Shown piece by piece: positions 1-7,720 of a DNA stretch of 26,118 nucleotides. The position numbers and the translations under genes are program-made. Below the pieces are notes generated by a model that saw nothing but the letters and a program-made list of their open reading frames with translations, had not been told where the DNA came from and ran no database searches. This DNA is from CAZCVI01 sp964502145 (GTDB lineage Bacteria; Acidobacteriota; Aminicenantia; UBA2199), in assembly GCA_964502145.1 (NCBI GenBank), contig CAZCVI010000097.1, positions 1 through 26,118 on the forward strand, in the 5' to 3' direction. Position 1 is the first letter of the stretch, and the number at the start of each line of letters is the position of its first letter.

Positions 1-83
1 GGGACAATGATGAGTGATTTTCAGTCGCTGGTGACCATTGGGCGGCAAAAATAATCCTATTCTGGCTTTCTATGAAGCCAATA

Positions 84-155
84 AGTAGACGCGACATCCC
101 TGTCGCATTATTTTAATCCTCCGCCCATCAATGCGACAAGGATGTCGCGTCTACT
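84..155. repeat. REP-like inverted repeat, left of the TIR gene
   Basis: Two 25-bp arms (84-108 and 131-155) are inverted copies with a single mismatch, separated by 22 bp. Each arm is itself partly palindromic around GCGACAAGGATGTCGC. A related pair lies at 3364-3413, so the TIR-NB-TPR gene sits between two members of the same family. This is the form expected of REP/BIME-type dispersed palindromes; that it is dispersed in the rest of the genome is inferred, not seen. Confidence 0.8.
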
Positions 156-239
156 ATATTTGATAGAGATATATATATTTAGTTATGGGAATATTTTACT
201 CCATTTGAGAGAAATAAAAAGATGTGGTTCCCTAAGCGC

Positions 240-410
240 TTACTTTTCAATCCATTGACTGGGTGTTAACGTAAAACTGTTGAGGCCAGCTTGTTTTTTA
301 AACCCGTCGAATTCCACGGGATTAAAATCAGGATGGTATAACTGCTCCCAAATGCATAAAAATTCAATAGTATTCCTGTTCCTAAGCCAGTTTCTAATTA
401 AATCATCCAT
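240..410 (-). pseudogene. KilA-N domain remnant (truncated phage-type gene)
   Basis: Reading the minus strand from an ATG at 410 to TAA at 242-240 gives 56 codons. They contain NWLRNRNTIEFL, IWEQLYHPDFNPVEFDGF and LNSFTLTPSQWIEK, the hallmark central strip of KilA-N domains, which are DNA-binding modules of phage antirepressors and related bacterial proteins. Normal proteins have residues before this strip and continue after WIEK with a glycine-rich GRYGGT-type segment. Here the frame stops at WIEK and I see no continuation in any frame, and no ribosome binding site stands before the ATG. The 3' break lies about 85 bp from the palindrome at 84-155. I read it as a decayed fragment rather than a functional small protein. 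It lies antisense to the non-coding leader of the TIR gene, which shows that an extension of that gene upstream of 541 is not genuine. Confidence 0.75.
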
Positions 411-477
411 AATGGATAGCAGCCTAGAAAAAGGAAATGTAATTAATAGACGGGAAAATAAATCTTTTCCTTTATGG

Positions 478-506
478 CTGACTTTTTATATTTATTGGTG
501 TATACT
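478..506 (+). promoter_or_regulatory. Predicted sigma-70 promoter of the TIR-NB-TPR gene
   Basis: The -35 box CTGACT (478-483) is separated by exactly 17 bp from the -10 box TATACT (501-506). A start near 513 would give a leader of about 28 nt carrying GAGG at 531-534, six bases before the ATG at 541. The promoter therefore supports the 541 start. Confidence 0.5.
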
Positions 507-540
507 GTTCTTTAATGAAATAAAAAACACGAGGCTGTCG

Positions 541-3336
541 ATGGAATCTGTTTTTATCAGTTATAGTCACAAGGATGAAGCTTGGAAAGACCGGGTGGTC
601 ACGCACCTGAAAGTTCTGGAAAAACAAGGGCTTTTGCACTCATGGAACGACCGGGATATCGCTCCCGGTTCCGATTGGTTGCCCAGGATAGCGGAAGAAT
701 TAAACAAGGCAAAGGTAGTGGTGTTGTTAATTTCCGCCGACTTCCTAACCTCTGATTTTATTATGGGCACGGAAGTGCCATTGATTTTAAGCCGTCGCCA
801 AAGCGAAGGTATTATTGTAGTGCCAGTAATCATCTATGACTGCGCTTGGAAATCAATAGCATGGCTCTCTGCCATCAACGTATTCCCCAAAGACGGAAAG
901 TCCCTATCCACCTTAACCAAACCCAAAAGAGAAACCGAATTAGCCAATTTATCCCAACTCATTCTTTCTCCCATAATTCCCATTCCTCCCATAACTCCCA
1001 TAATTCCCACTCCCCCGCCCAGCACCGCCCACATCTCCTTAGATCGCTTACCCGCCACCGGCGCACACCTCTTCGGCAGAGAAAACGAATTAAAACTGTT
1101 AGATTCCGCCTGGGCGGACCCCCACACGCATATTATCTCCCTGGTGGCCTGGGGCGGCGTGGGTAAAACGGCATTGGTCAATCAATGGTTGAATCACATG
1201 GCTATGGATCACTATCGTGGCGCCGAAAAAATCTTTGGCTGGTCTTTTTACAGCCAAGGCGCCACCGAAGGCAAACAGACCTCTGCCGATGAATTCTTTA
1301 TGGAGACCCTGTTATGGTTCGGCGATGCAGATCCCCAGGCCGGTTCCGCCGTGGACAAAGGCCGCCGCTTGGCGCGGCTGGTGCGGCAGCACAAATGCTT
1401 GCTGATCCTGGACGGCTTGGAACCGCTGCAATACCCACCGAACGAAGTAAAAGGCCTGGATGGCAAATTAAAGGACCAGGGGCTGGCCGCACTCTTAAAA
1501 GAGTTGGCTCTGGGCGGGTGCAGCCAGGGTGGCTTGTGTGTCATCTCGACACGGGAACCGATCACGGACTTAAAACAGCGCTTGACCTACGGGCACCAAG
1601 AGATTCTCTTGGAACATCTGTCCACGGAGGCGGGTGTGTTATTGTTAAAGAGTTTGGGGGTGACCATGGGTGCGCCGCTGGATTTGCAGCAGGCCGTGCG
1701 CGAGTATGCGGGTCATGCGTTGGCGTTGACGCTGTTGGGGTTATATATCAAAAGAGTCTTTGAGGGGGATGTGCGCCGCCGCGATGAAATACCCCGTTTA
1801 GCCAACGAGCGGCACCAGGGGTATCATGCAGAACGGGTGATGGAAGCCTATGAAAAATGGTTGGGTGAATCGCCGGAACGGGATATTCTGTTCCTGCTGG
1901 GTCTTTTTGATCGTCCGGTGGCACAGGAAGTGATTGCGGAATTGCTAAAAGAACCGGTGATTCCCGGAGTGACGGACCGTTTGGTGGGTATCACCGGGGA
2001 AGAGTGGCAGTATGCCTTAAGCCATTTGCGGGAAGTCCGTTTGTTAGGGGGAGCACAGGGGCACAAAACGGGCACGTTGGACTGCCACCCGTTGGTGCGG
2101 GAACATTTCGGGGCAACCTTGTGTGCGAAAAATCCCGAAGGCTGGCAACAGGCACACCTGCGACTGTACCACTATTTTAAGCAGCTTCCCAAGAAAGAGA
2201 AACCGGATACGTTGGTGGAGATGGAACCCCTTTTTGCAGCGGTGGCCCACGGCTGCAAGGCCGGATTGCACCAGGAAGTGTTTGTTGAGGTTTATTGGAA
2301 AAGGATATTGAGAGGAAAAAAATATTATAATACAAAGAACCTAGGTGCGTTTGGATCGGATTTAGCCGCGTTATCTAATTTTTTCGTTGTCCCCTGGAGC
2401 CAACCAGTGGCGGAGTTGATAGATGCAGACAAAGCAGTGGTCTTGTGCCGGACAGCTCTTGGACTTCGTGCAGAGGGACGACTACTGGAGTCATGTCAAC
2501 CAATGAAGGCCGCATTTAACGCTCATATAGAACAAAAAATATGGAGAAATTCAGCTTTGGATGCATCCAATCTAAGCAAACTCTTGATTACATTGGGTGA
2601 TATACCTGGGGCAGTAACTACAGCAAAACAGGGTGTTACCTATGCCAACCGTAGTGGGAATTGGGAAATACAAATGAAAATACTAACCACCCTTGCCGAT
2701 GCCCTCCATTTGTCCGGCGCGAAAACAGAAGCGGAAAAATGGTTTCGGGAGGCCGAAGCCAAACAAAAACAAAGCCAACCGCAGTTTCCCTTCCTTTATG
2801 GACTGCCAGGGTATCAATTCTGCGACCTCCTGCTGGAAAATCAGAGCCCCGGGCAGGCCAAGAAGGTGATCACACGGGCGGAGAAAGGGCTTGAAATTGT
2901 TTTAAATGGCTCACGGACTTTGCTTGACATTGCATTAAATAAACTTACCATGGGACTGGCTTGGATAAAAGTAGCATTAGAAAAAGGCCATACGGATATA
3001 TCCCAACCCAATCATCTTCTGGACAAGGCCAAACCCTTTCTGGAAGAGGCGGTGGCGGGACTGCGGGAAGCGGGAGCACAACATCATTTACCCCGTGGCC
3101 TTCTGGCCCGTGCGCAATATTTCCGTCTGACCCACGAGTATGCCAAAGCCCATGATGATCTGAACGAAGTCCGCGACATCGCGGAATTGGGGGGCATGAA
3201 ACTCCATCTGTGCGACTATTATTTGGAAAAAAAAGAGCTTTGTCTGGCGCAAGGCTTGGAAAAGGAAGCGGAAGAGAATGAAAAGAAGGCGGGGGAGCTG
3301 ATTAGAGAGACGGGATACGGGAGGAGAGGGAAGTGA
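541..3336 (+). CDS. TIR-NB-ARC-TPR protein (bacterial NLR-like, probable anti-phage defence)
   Basis: This is a 931-residue protein with three parts. Residues 2-140 are a TIR domain (VFISYSHKDEAW at 4-15). E78 in the SDFIMGTE strip is placed like the catalytic Glu of NAD-cleaving TIRs. A Pro/Ile/Thr linker (about 142-161) follows, then an NB-ARC/STAND NTPase with Walker A GGVGKT (205-210), Walker B LLILDGLE (287-294), ISTRE (335-339) and a GLPL-like GHALAL (391-396). The C-terminal third is helical, TPR-like, and probably a sensor. By family knowledge such proteins oligomerise on sensing infection and the TIR degrades NAD+; that role is inferred here. The frame is open upstream to 280, but I chose ATG 541: it has GAGG six bases before it, a promoter at 478-506, the TIR begins immediately, and the upstream part is antisense to a KilA-N remnant. 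It appears monocistronic, with a terminator at 3591-3624. Confidence 0.9.
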   Translation: MESVFISYSHKDEAWKDRVVTHLKVLEKQGLLHSWNDRDIAPGSDWLPRIAEELNKAKVVVLLISADFLTSDFIMGTEVPLILSRRQSEGIIVVPVIIYDCAWKSIAWLSAINVFPKDGKSLSTLTKPKRETELANLSQLILSPIIPIPPITPIIPTPPPSTAHISLDRLPATGAHLFGRENELKLLDSAWADPHTHIISLVAWGGVGKTALVNQWLNHMAMDHYRGAEKIFGWSFYSQGATEGKQTSADEFFMETLLWFGDADPQAGSAVDKGRRLARLVRQHKCLLILDGLEPLQYPPNEVKGLDGKLKDQGLAALLKELALGGCSQGGLCVISTREPITDLKQRLTYGHQEILLEHLSTEAGVLLLKSLGVTMGAPLDLQQAVREYAGHALALTLLGLYIKRVFEGDVRRRDEIPRLANERHQGYHAERVMEAYEKWLGESPERDILFLLGLFDRPVAQEVIAELLKEPVIPGVTDRLVGITGEEWQYALSHLREVRLLGGAQGHKTGTLDCHPLVREHFGATLCAKNPEGWQQAHLRLYHYFKQLPKKEKPDTLVEMEPLFAAVAHGCKAGLHQEVFVEVYWKRILRGKKYYNTKNLGAFGSDLAALSNFFVVPWSQPVAELIDADKAVVLCRTALGLRAEGRLLESCQPMKAAFNAHIEQKIWRNSALDASNLSKLLITLGDIPGAVTTAKQGVTYANRSGNWEIQMKILTTLADALHLSGAKTEAEKWFREAEAKQKQSQPQFPFLYGLPGYQFCDLLLENQSPGQAKKVITRAEKGLEIVLNGSRTLLDIALNKLTMGLAWIKVALEKGHTDISQPNHLLDKAKPFLEEAVAGLREAGAQHHLPRGLLARAQYFRLTHEYAKAHDDLNEVRDIAELGGMKLHLCDYYLEKKELCLAQGLEKEAEENEKKAGELIRETGYGRRGK
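961..1020 (+). repeat. ATAACTCCC/ATAATTCCC 9-bp array inside the TIR gene
   Basis: Degenerate 9-bp units (CCCATAACT, CCCATAATT, CCCATTCCT) run in frame and encode the PIIPIPPITPIIPTPPP linker between the TIR and NB domains. Related units occur at 9347-9411, 9583-9591, 10886-10987 and 20219-20316. Confidence 0.85.
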
Positions 3337-3363
3337 GGAAGTTAGGAAACAGTTGCATAAAAT

Positions 3364-3413
3364 AATGCGACAAGGATGTCGCGTCTACGTAGACGCGCCA
3401 TCCTGGCGCATTA
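3364..3413. repeat. REP-like palindrome, right of the TIR gene
   Basis: The left arm 3364-3388 matches the arm at 131-155 almost base for base. The right arm 3389-3413 is an inverted relative with the compensated core GCGCCAGGATGGCGC, and the arms abut directly. A second small perfect palindrome, GCAAGCA-CGA-TGCTTGC, lies at 3434-3450. Both are between the TIR stop and the terminator at 3591. Confidence 0.8.
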
Positions 3414-3590
3414 ATAAGCGGAAAAGCAAAAACGCAAGCACGATGCTTGCATTACATTCTGGTGAATGTTATAGAGGCATTCATTTAGAACAATAAAACA
3501 GCCGAATGGAAAGAATTACTCATGATGAGTGGTGTAAACCATTTGATCGTTATGCTGACGTCAGCAACACGACGAAAAATAAGACAAAAT

Positions 3591-3624
3591 AAAAAGGGCA
3601 ACCCGCACGGACTGCCTTTTTTTT
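3591..3624 (+). terminator. Predicted rho-independent terminator
   Basis: GGCA (3597-3600) pairs with TGCC (3613-3616). The stem is extended outward by A/U pairs (AAAAAG with the T run) around a 12-nt loop and followed by eight T. It is the first terminator after the TIR gene. The A-rich left side would also let it act, more weakly, on transcripts from the right. Confidence 0.6.
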
Positions 3625-3680
3625 GCGCTTACTTCTTCAGTTATTTCTCAATCCACGCTGTTCTTTCTAAAAGCTGAGAA

Positions 3681-3709
3681 AATTTACCAGCCTGTCCCCT
3701 AAAATCCCA
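3681..3709. repeat. Direct repeat, left copy, flanking the toxin-antitoxin pair
   Basis: The 29-bp segment with core GCCTGTCCCCTAAAA recurs at 4551-4578 in the same orientation, differing by one substitution and one indel. The two copies bracket the DUF433/DUF5615 genes and nothing else. GTCCCC-centred repeats are often seen around accessory cassettes, but no transposase is present here. Confidence 0.75.
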
Positions 3710-3756
3710 CGGTCCCAGGATTGGAGTGCCAAAAGGGGAATCAATAGGAATGGAGT

Positions 3757-4110
3757 TTATTTTAATGGTAGATACCCGATCTTACCTTCCCATTCATCAT
3801 CAAAACTCAATTCTGTCAGCAAAAGAATATCTTCAATGATCTGCCCAATAGGGGAGGTAGGAGCTGCTTCAAAAACTCCTGGCATACATTGACCGCCATT
3901 AATACGTTCATTAGCATATCGGGTTATTGTAGAGATATCGTGGGTCAAAAGAACACGATTTTCTTGAGCGGCCCATTCCAGTACAGTGGGATCATCTGCC
4001 CCGGAAAGACCCACATCTTGAATACGAACAAGATTAATACTCGGACTCCGGCGGAACAATCCGCGTATAATATTATTGTTAAAATTTTCGTCAGCAACCA
4101 ATCGAAGCAT
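3757..4110 (-). CDS. DUF5615 PIN-like toxin
   Basis: The 117-residue protein matches the DUF5615 family: a short PIN-fold protein with an N-terminal VADENF (D7, E8), a central GADD (about 37-40) and LLTHD (54-58). These acidic residues would form the Mg2+ site of an RNase, as in VapC toxins. DUF5615 proteins are the usual partners of DUF433 antitoxins, and the DUF433 gene lies 16 bp upstream on the same strand, so the two are almost certainly co-transcribed with the antitoxin first. RNase activity is inferred from the family. The length is typical, with no sign of truncation. The pair lies between direct repeats at 3681-3709 and 4551-4578. Confidence 0.88.
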   Translation of the reverse strand: MLRLVADENFNNNIIRGLFRRSPSINLVRIQDVGLSGADDPTVLEWAAQENRVLLTHDISTITRYANERINGGQCMPGVFEAAPTSPIGQIIEDILLLTELSFDDEWEGKIGYLPLK

Positions 4111-4126
4111 GTGTTATTTTTTCTGA

Positions 4127-4459
4127 TTACCCTGTTTTTGCATGACGTGCTAAAAGACGGTCACGGATGCCATGTAAATCAAATAAAGATTGATTTTGCT
4201 GACGAAGGCGCTGAGCTTCATGTTGCCGGTGACGTAAATAAACGTCAATCTCTTCCTGCTGCCGTAGATAATAACTGAGAACAGAATATACATCGGCTAA
4301 TTTGAGGGTCGGATATCGCTGTACGATTTCCTCGGCAGTTGCACCTTCTTGGAAGGCAGCAATAACCGTGTCAAGAGTGACCCGGGTTCCACCCACTCGC
4401 AAAACACCATCAGTGTCTTGTTTCAGCGGAACGTGTTCTTTCTTTATGGTAAAGCTCAT
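4127..4459 (-). CDS. DUF433 antitoxin
   Basis: This 110-residue protein has the DUF433 core VGGTRVTLDTVIAAFQEGAT, followed by EEIVQRYPTLKLADVYSVLSYYL, a winged-helix-like DNA-binding module. The C-terminal tail is rich in Arg and Gln, helical, and probably wraps the toxin. The ATG at 4459 is chosen because AAGGAG (4466-4471) stands six bases upstream; a GTG at 4474 in the same frame overlaps that site and is unlikely to be used. A near-consensus sigma-70 promoter (4507-4534) and an operator-like palindrome at the predicted transcription start suggest autoregulation, the usual arrangement for such pairs. Confidence 0.87.
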   Translation of the reverse strand: MSFTIKKEHVPLKQDTDGVLRVGGTRVTLDTVIAAFQEGATAEEIVQRYPTLKLADVYSVLSYYLRQQEEIDVYLRHRQHEAQRLRQQNQSLFDLHGIRDRLLARHAKTG

Positions 4460-4488
4460 AAAATTCTCCTTCACGCGGATAACAAAAT

Positions 4489-4501
4489 TGGCAATTAGCC
4501 A
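4489..4501 (-). promoter_or_regulatory. Operator-like palindrome of the toxin-antitoxin operon
   Basis: TGGCAATTAGCCA has inverted TGGC/GCCA arms. It covers the position expected for the transcription start from the promoter at 4507-4534. This is a plausible site for the DUF433 repressor, inferred from position only. Confidence 0.4.
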
Positions 4502-4506
4502 CTGTT

Positions 4507-4534
4507 ATTATAAAGAATAAATCCAAAATGTCAA
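4507..4534 (-). promoter_or_regulatory. Sigma-70 promoter of the toxin-antitoxin operon
   Basis: On the minus strand a perfect TTGACA (4534-4529) is followed after 16 bp by a perfect TATAAT (4512-4507). It is the strongest housekeeping-type promoter in the window. Confidence 0.8.
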
Positions 4535-4550
4535 GGAATAAAAGAAATCG

Positions 4551-4578
4551 AATTTACCGGCCTGTCCCCTAAAACCCA
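4551..4578. repeat. Direct repeat, right copy, flanking the toxin-antitoxin pair
   Basis: This is the same unit as 3681-3709, same orientation, core GCCTGTCCCCTAAAA. It ends two bases before the stop codon of the cyclase gene (4581), so the edge of the possible cassette abuts the end of the signalling operon. Confidence 0.75.
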
Positions 4579-4580
4579 GG

Positions 4581-5636
4581 TCAATAAATCGCTAATACCT
4601 CATACACTTCAACAGGCAAAAACTTGCCTTTGAGTTGAACCGGCGCTAATGGGCGATATTTTATTTTCCCTTCCAGCCGTGATAGCGCATTTTTTGTAAT
4701 GAGGACTTGTCCAGAGGCGGCTGTGGACTCTACTCTTTGGGCGGTATTCACGACATCACCAATGATTGTGTACGCCATTGCTTCTTCAGTGCCGATATTG
4801 CCGGCAACGACTTCGCCATAATTTATCCCAATGCCAATCCCCAGTTGTTTCAACTCTGGTGGCCAACTTTGTTTTAACTCTTCAAAAGCTCTTTGCATTT
4901 CAAAGGCGGCACGAACGGCCCATAACGTTTCATTTTCGATATCCGTGGGTGCGCCCCAGAATGCCATAATAGAGTCACCCATATATTTGTCAAATGTACC
5001 CTGGTTTTTAAACACGATCCCGGTAAGCTCCTTGTATATATTATTGAGCAAATGAACAAGTTCACTGGCTTTCATATTCTCAGCCAAAGAGGTAAAGCCG
5101 CGAATGTCACAGAAAAACGCGGCCACTACTTTTCTATCACCCCCCAACTCCAAATATTTTTCCGGGTTAGCCAGTATCTGCTCAATAACCAGGCGGTTTA
5201 CATACCGGTGTAACATGCTTGATATCAGTTGGTTCCTTAACTCTACTTCATCATGGAGAAATTTTAACTTCAGCAAATTATTTATCCGGGCGATCAGTTC
5301 GATTTTTTGAAACGGTTTGTTCAGGAAGTCATCGGCACCCGCTTCAAGTCCCGCGATTTTTGCGTTTATTGAATCAAGGGCTGTCAACATGACTATAGGC
5401 AGGAAAGTGGTTCTGGGTACTTTTTTAATTTTTCGACAGACCTCATAGCCGTTCATGCCCGGCATCATGACGTCGAGCAGAATGAGATCGATTTCAGAAA
5501 TAGAAAGTTTTCCCAATGCGTCTTCACCATTTGCTGCGGTGACAATTTCGTAACCCAGAGGAATCAGATAGGCTTCAAGCAGTTCAATGTTCTGGGGCTG
5601 GTCATCCACAACTAAAATTATCGGGTTGTCTTTCAC
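4581..5636 (-). CDS. Response regulator with class III adenylate cyclase output
   Basis: The protein has 351 residues. Residues 5-122 are a receiver with acidic pair D11/D12, phospho-acceptor D55 (LILLDVMMPG), T85 and K107. A helical linker (about 125-160) leads to a class III cyclase domain (167-350). Both metal-binding aspartates are present (D177 in FFCDIRGFTS, D221 in KYMGDSIMAFWG), as are the transition-state residues N297 and R301 (GDVVNTAQR). K217 is placed as the adenine-recognising lysine, so cAMP is the likely product. The domain looks fully catalytic and the protein soluble. The start is GTG with GAGG five bases upstream. It is last in an operon with the single-domain regulator (18-bp gap) and the PAS kinase, so phosphorylation by that kinase probably controls cAMP synthesis; this is inferred from the order. 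Confidence 0.92.
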   Translation of the reverse strand: MKDNPIILVVDDQPQNIELLEAYLIPLGYEIVTAANGEDALGKLSISEIDLILLDVMMPGMNGYEVCRKIKKVPRTTFLPIVMLTALDSINAKIAGLEAGADDFLNKPFQKIELIARINNLLKLKFLHDEVELRNQLISSMLHRYVNRLVIEQILANPEKYLELGGDRKVVAAFFCDIRGFTSLAENMKASELVHLLNNIYKELTGIVFKNQGTFDKYMGDSIMAFWGAPTDIENETLWAVRAAFEMQRAFEELKQSWPPELKQLGIGIGINYGEVVAGNIGTEEAMAYTIIGDVVNTAQRVESTAASGQVLITKNALSRLEGKIKYRPLAPVQLKGKFLPVEVYEVLAIY

Positions 5637-5654
5637 ATTTGCCTCGGGTTTTTC

Positions 5655-6029
5655 TTAAATAGTCTTCTTAAGAAATTGACTGATTTCTGTTACAAAGGTG
5701 CGTGTATTAATCGGCTTGCCCATGAACCCGCTGTTAGGTATGGCGCTTATCTCCTCTCTGCCTACGGCCATCACGGAAGCGGTTACAAAAACAACCGGGA
5801 TATCGCAGGTTTCTTTGTCTTGGCGCAATATTCTGACGGCTTCTGTTCCCAGCATATCTGGGAGTCGTACATCCATGATTATAATATCGGGTATTTCTCT
5901 CCTGGCTATGGTGATTCCATCGGCGGCATTTTCAGCTTCATAGACTTGAAAGCCCGCCACATCCAAAAGGTCTTTTTCCAGCATTAGATTTTTTGCATCA
6001 TCATCTATAACCAACACTTTTTTTTTCAT
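5655..6029 (-). CDS. Single-domain response regulator (CheY/DivK-like)
   Basis: The 124-residue protein is a lone receiver. It has the acidic cluster D9-D11 (VIDDD), phospho-acceptor D53 in IIIMDVRLPD, T83 (VFVTAS) and K105 (MGKPI). There is no output domain, so it must act through protein contacts or as a phosphate relay or sink. Its start codon overlaps the kinase stop by 4 nt (ATGA), showing translational coupling, and the cyclase gene follows 18 bp later. The likely circuit is that the kinase phosphorylates this protein and the receiver-cyclase; which is preferred cannot be told from sequence. Confidence 0.93.
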   Translation of the reverse strand: MKKKVLVIDDDAKNLMLEKDLLDVAGFQVYEAENAADGITIARREIPDIIIMDVRLPDMLGTEAVRILRQDKETCDIPVVFVTASVMAVGREEISAIPNSGFMGKPINTRTFVTEISQFLKKTI

Positions 6030-7615
6030 CTTATGACTCCGTCTACAACAATAGGCAGGGTAAACTGGACCGTAGTGCCTTTACTTAATCCTTCCGAAGT
6101 GACGGAAAATTTTCCGCCGTGCAATTCAACAAGCTTCCTGGAGAGTGGTAATCCGAGTCCAGTGCCCTCGGTTACGCGGGAGTATGGGGTATCGACACGG
6201 AAAAAACCCTCAAATATTTTCTCCATGTTTTCAATCGCGATACCAACGCCGGTATCCCAGACTACGATCTCTATTACAGACGCCACTTTCTTCGCCCGCA
6301 AGCCAATTTCCCCGCCCTCGGGGGTGAACTTGACGGCATTTGAAAGCAGGTTATATAGTATCTGTTTTACTTTGAATTCATCTACGATCATAATGGGCAG
6401 GTCCTCGGCTATTTCAAGCACCATGTGCAGTTTCTTTTTATTGACCATATCGGTGATCAGCATTAAAATATCATACAATAGGCTTTTCATGGGTACGCTG
6501 GATAAAGCCAAGGTCATTTTTCCGGCTTCTACTTTGGCCATATCCAGTATTTGATTGATCAGCACCAGCAGGTGCTTGCCGCTGGTTAAGACATTGTTAA
6601 CGTATTTCTTTTGTTTTTCATTAATGGTCCCAAAGGTCTCGTCGCACAAGACTTCGGAGAAACCGATAATGGAGTTGAGGGGAGTTCTGAGTTCATGGGA
6701 CATATTGGCCAGAAATTCAGATTTTACGCGGGCGGCCCGTTTTAGTTCGGCAGCCAGTCCTTTTAACTCTTCATGGGCATTTAGCAACCCATCTTCTATC
6801 ATCTTGCGTTCGGTGATGTCCTCGATGGCCAGGAGGATAATTCGTTCCTTGCCTTGGGCCCGTTCAATTTGGCGGGCATTCAAACGCATGATGCGCCTGC
6901 CAATGATCGCGAAATCGTGTTCCACTTCATAGTCATCAAAGCTTGTTTTTTGGGGCAGAATCGTTTCCAGTAGTTCCCGTAGTTTGGGGATATCCCACTG
7001 TTTATTGCCCAGGTCATAGATAAGTTGTCCGACGGTTTCTTCAGGTTTTACCTTGAAGAATTCATAGAAGGAGCGGCTGACAGTGACGACCCTTAGGTTT
7101 TTATCCAAAGAAATCAGTGGTTCACGCACGGTGTTGATGACGCTTTCGGCGAACTCACTGGCTTCATCTGCGATTTTTTTAATCACTTCCAGTTCTTGGC
7201 GGGTTTTTTCCAGGCCAGTTTCTATTTCCTTGCGCTCGGTAATGTCCTCGATGGCCAGGAGGATGATCCGTTCCTTGCCCAGGACCCGTTCAATTTGACG
7301 GGCATTCAAAAGCATGATGCGCCTGCCAATGGTGGCGAAATCGTGTTCGACCTCATAGTCATTAAAGCTGGTTTTTTGAGGCAGAATAGTTTCCAGTAGT
7401 TCCCGTAGTTTGGGAATATCCCACTGTTTATTGCCCAGGTCGTAGATAAGTTGTCCCACGGTTTCTTCAGGTTTTACCTTGAAGACCTCATAGAATGAAC
7501 GGCTGGCCGAGACCACTCTTAAATTTTGATCCAGAATGATTAATGGTTCACGCACGGCATCAATAATGCTTTCGGCGTATTCCTGAGATTGTGTGATACT
7601 TTTTCCCCTGAACAT
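6026..7615 (-). CDS. Double-PAS cytoplasmic sensor histidine kinase
   Basis: The protein has 529 residues and no membrane segment. Two PAS domains (about 15-130 and 156-271) are nearly identical, sharing EETVGQLIYDLGNKQWDIPK and the DITERK exit motif. HisKA follows with phospho-acceptor H307 (FLANMSHELRTPLN), then HATPase_c with N426 (LLSNAVKF), G1 DTGVGIA (454-460) and G2 GTGLGLP (484-490). All catalytic boxes are intact. It should sense an intracellular signal and phosphorylate the regulators encoded next. AGGAGGT lies five bases before the ATG. No clear promoter lies in the 105 bp after csbD, so it may be read through from the sigma-54 promoter at 9291-9307, with the hairpin at 7661-7696 as a possible modulator. 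Confidence 0.93.
   Translation of the reverse strand: MFRGKSITQSQEYAESIIDAVREPLIILDQNLRVVSASRSFYEVFKVKPEETVGQLIYDLGNKQWDIPKLRELLETILPQKTSFNDYEVEHDFATIGRRIMLLNARQIERVLGKERIILLAIEDITERKEIETGLEKTRQELEVIKKIADEASEFAESVINTVREPLISLDKNLRVVTVSRSFYEFFKVKPEETVGQLIYDLGNKQWDIPKLRELLETILPQKTSFDDYEVEHDFAIIGRRIMRLNARQIERAQGKERIILLAIEDITERKMIEDGLLNAHEELKGLAAELKRAARVKSEFLANMSHELRTPLNSIIGFSEVLCDETFGTINEKQKKYVNNVLTSGKHLLVLINQILDMAKVEAGKMTLALSSVPMKSLLYDILMLITDMVNKKKLHMVLEIAEDLPIMIVDEFKVKQILYNLLSNAVKFTPEGGEIGLRAKKVASVIEIVVWDTGVGIAIENMEKIFEGFFRVDTPYSRVTEGTGLGLPLSRKLVELHGGKFSVTSEGLSKGTTVQFTLPIVVDGVIR
6809..7567 (-). repeat. Tandem duplication of a PAS-encoding unit within the kinase gene
   Basis: Segments 7232-7567 and 6809-7144 encode the two PAS domains and are very similar in DNA as well as protein, at a spacing of 423 bp. 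Long stretches are unchanged, including third codon positions, so the duplication is recent or maintained by gene conversion. Confidence 0.85.
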
Positions 7616-7660
7616 TAACTACCTCCTCTTTGGAATATGAGCTTTCCAGTGGAATGGAAT

Positions 7661-7696
7661 CGTACCCGATCCCTTTTTTTGTTGGTTCCGGGTACG
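7661..7696. promoter_or_regulatory. Hairpin between csbD-like and kinase genes
   Basis: CGTACCCG (7661-7668) and CGGGTACG (7689-7696) form a perfect 8-bp inverted repeat with a 20-nt loop containing a T run on the plus strand. It lies in the 105-bp gap between the CsbD-like gene and the kinase. It could attenuate read-through or stabilise the upstream mRNA; there is no terminal U tract on the minus strand, so a full terminator is unlikely. Confidence 0.45.
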
Positions 7697-7720
7697 TCAG
7701 TACGTAAACATAAACAGATA

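Noticed and set aside
1..88. Possible 3' ends of an upstream gene (GTMMSDFQSLVTIGRQK ending at 54; a second frame ending at 88)
   Set aside because: Each frame is open for only about 17 codons and they differ by a shift; too short to assign.
280..540. N-terminal extension of the TIR protein by 87 residues
   Set aside because: It is antisense to KilA-N codons, contains the predicted promoter, lacks a ribosome site, and the TIR fold starts at 541.
846..1166. Ser/His/Asn-rich reading frame over the TIR linker
   Set aside because: It is another frame of the ATAACTCCC repeat inside a well-supported gene.
3506..3592. 28-codon frame (MERITHDEWCKPFDRY...) ending in the terminator
   Set aside because: No ribosome site and no known family; its place before a terminator may be chance.
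3640..3756. Minus-strand open stretch ending in TAWIEK, recalling the KilA-N remnant's QWIEK end
   Set aside because: It overlaps the repeat at 3681-3709 and the likeness is four residues only.
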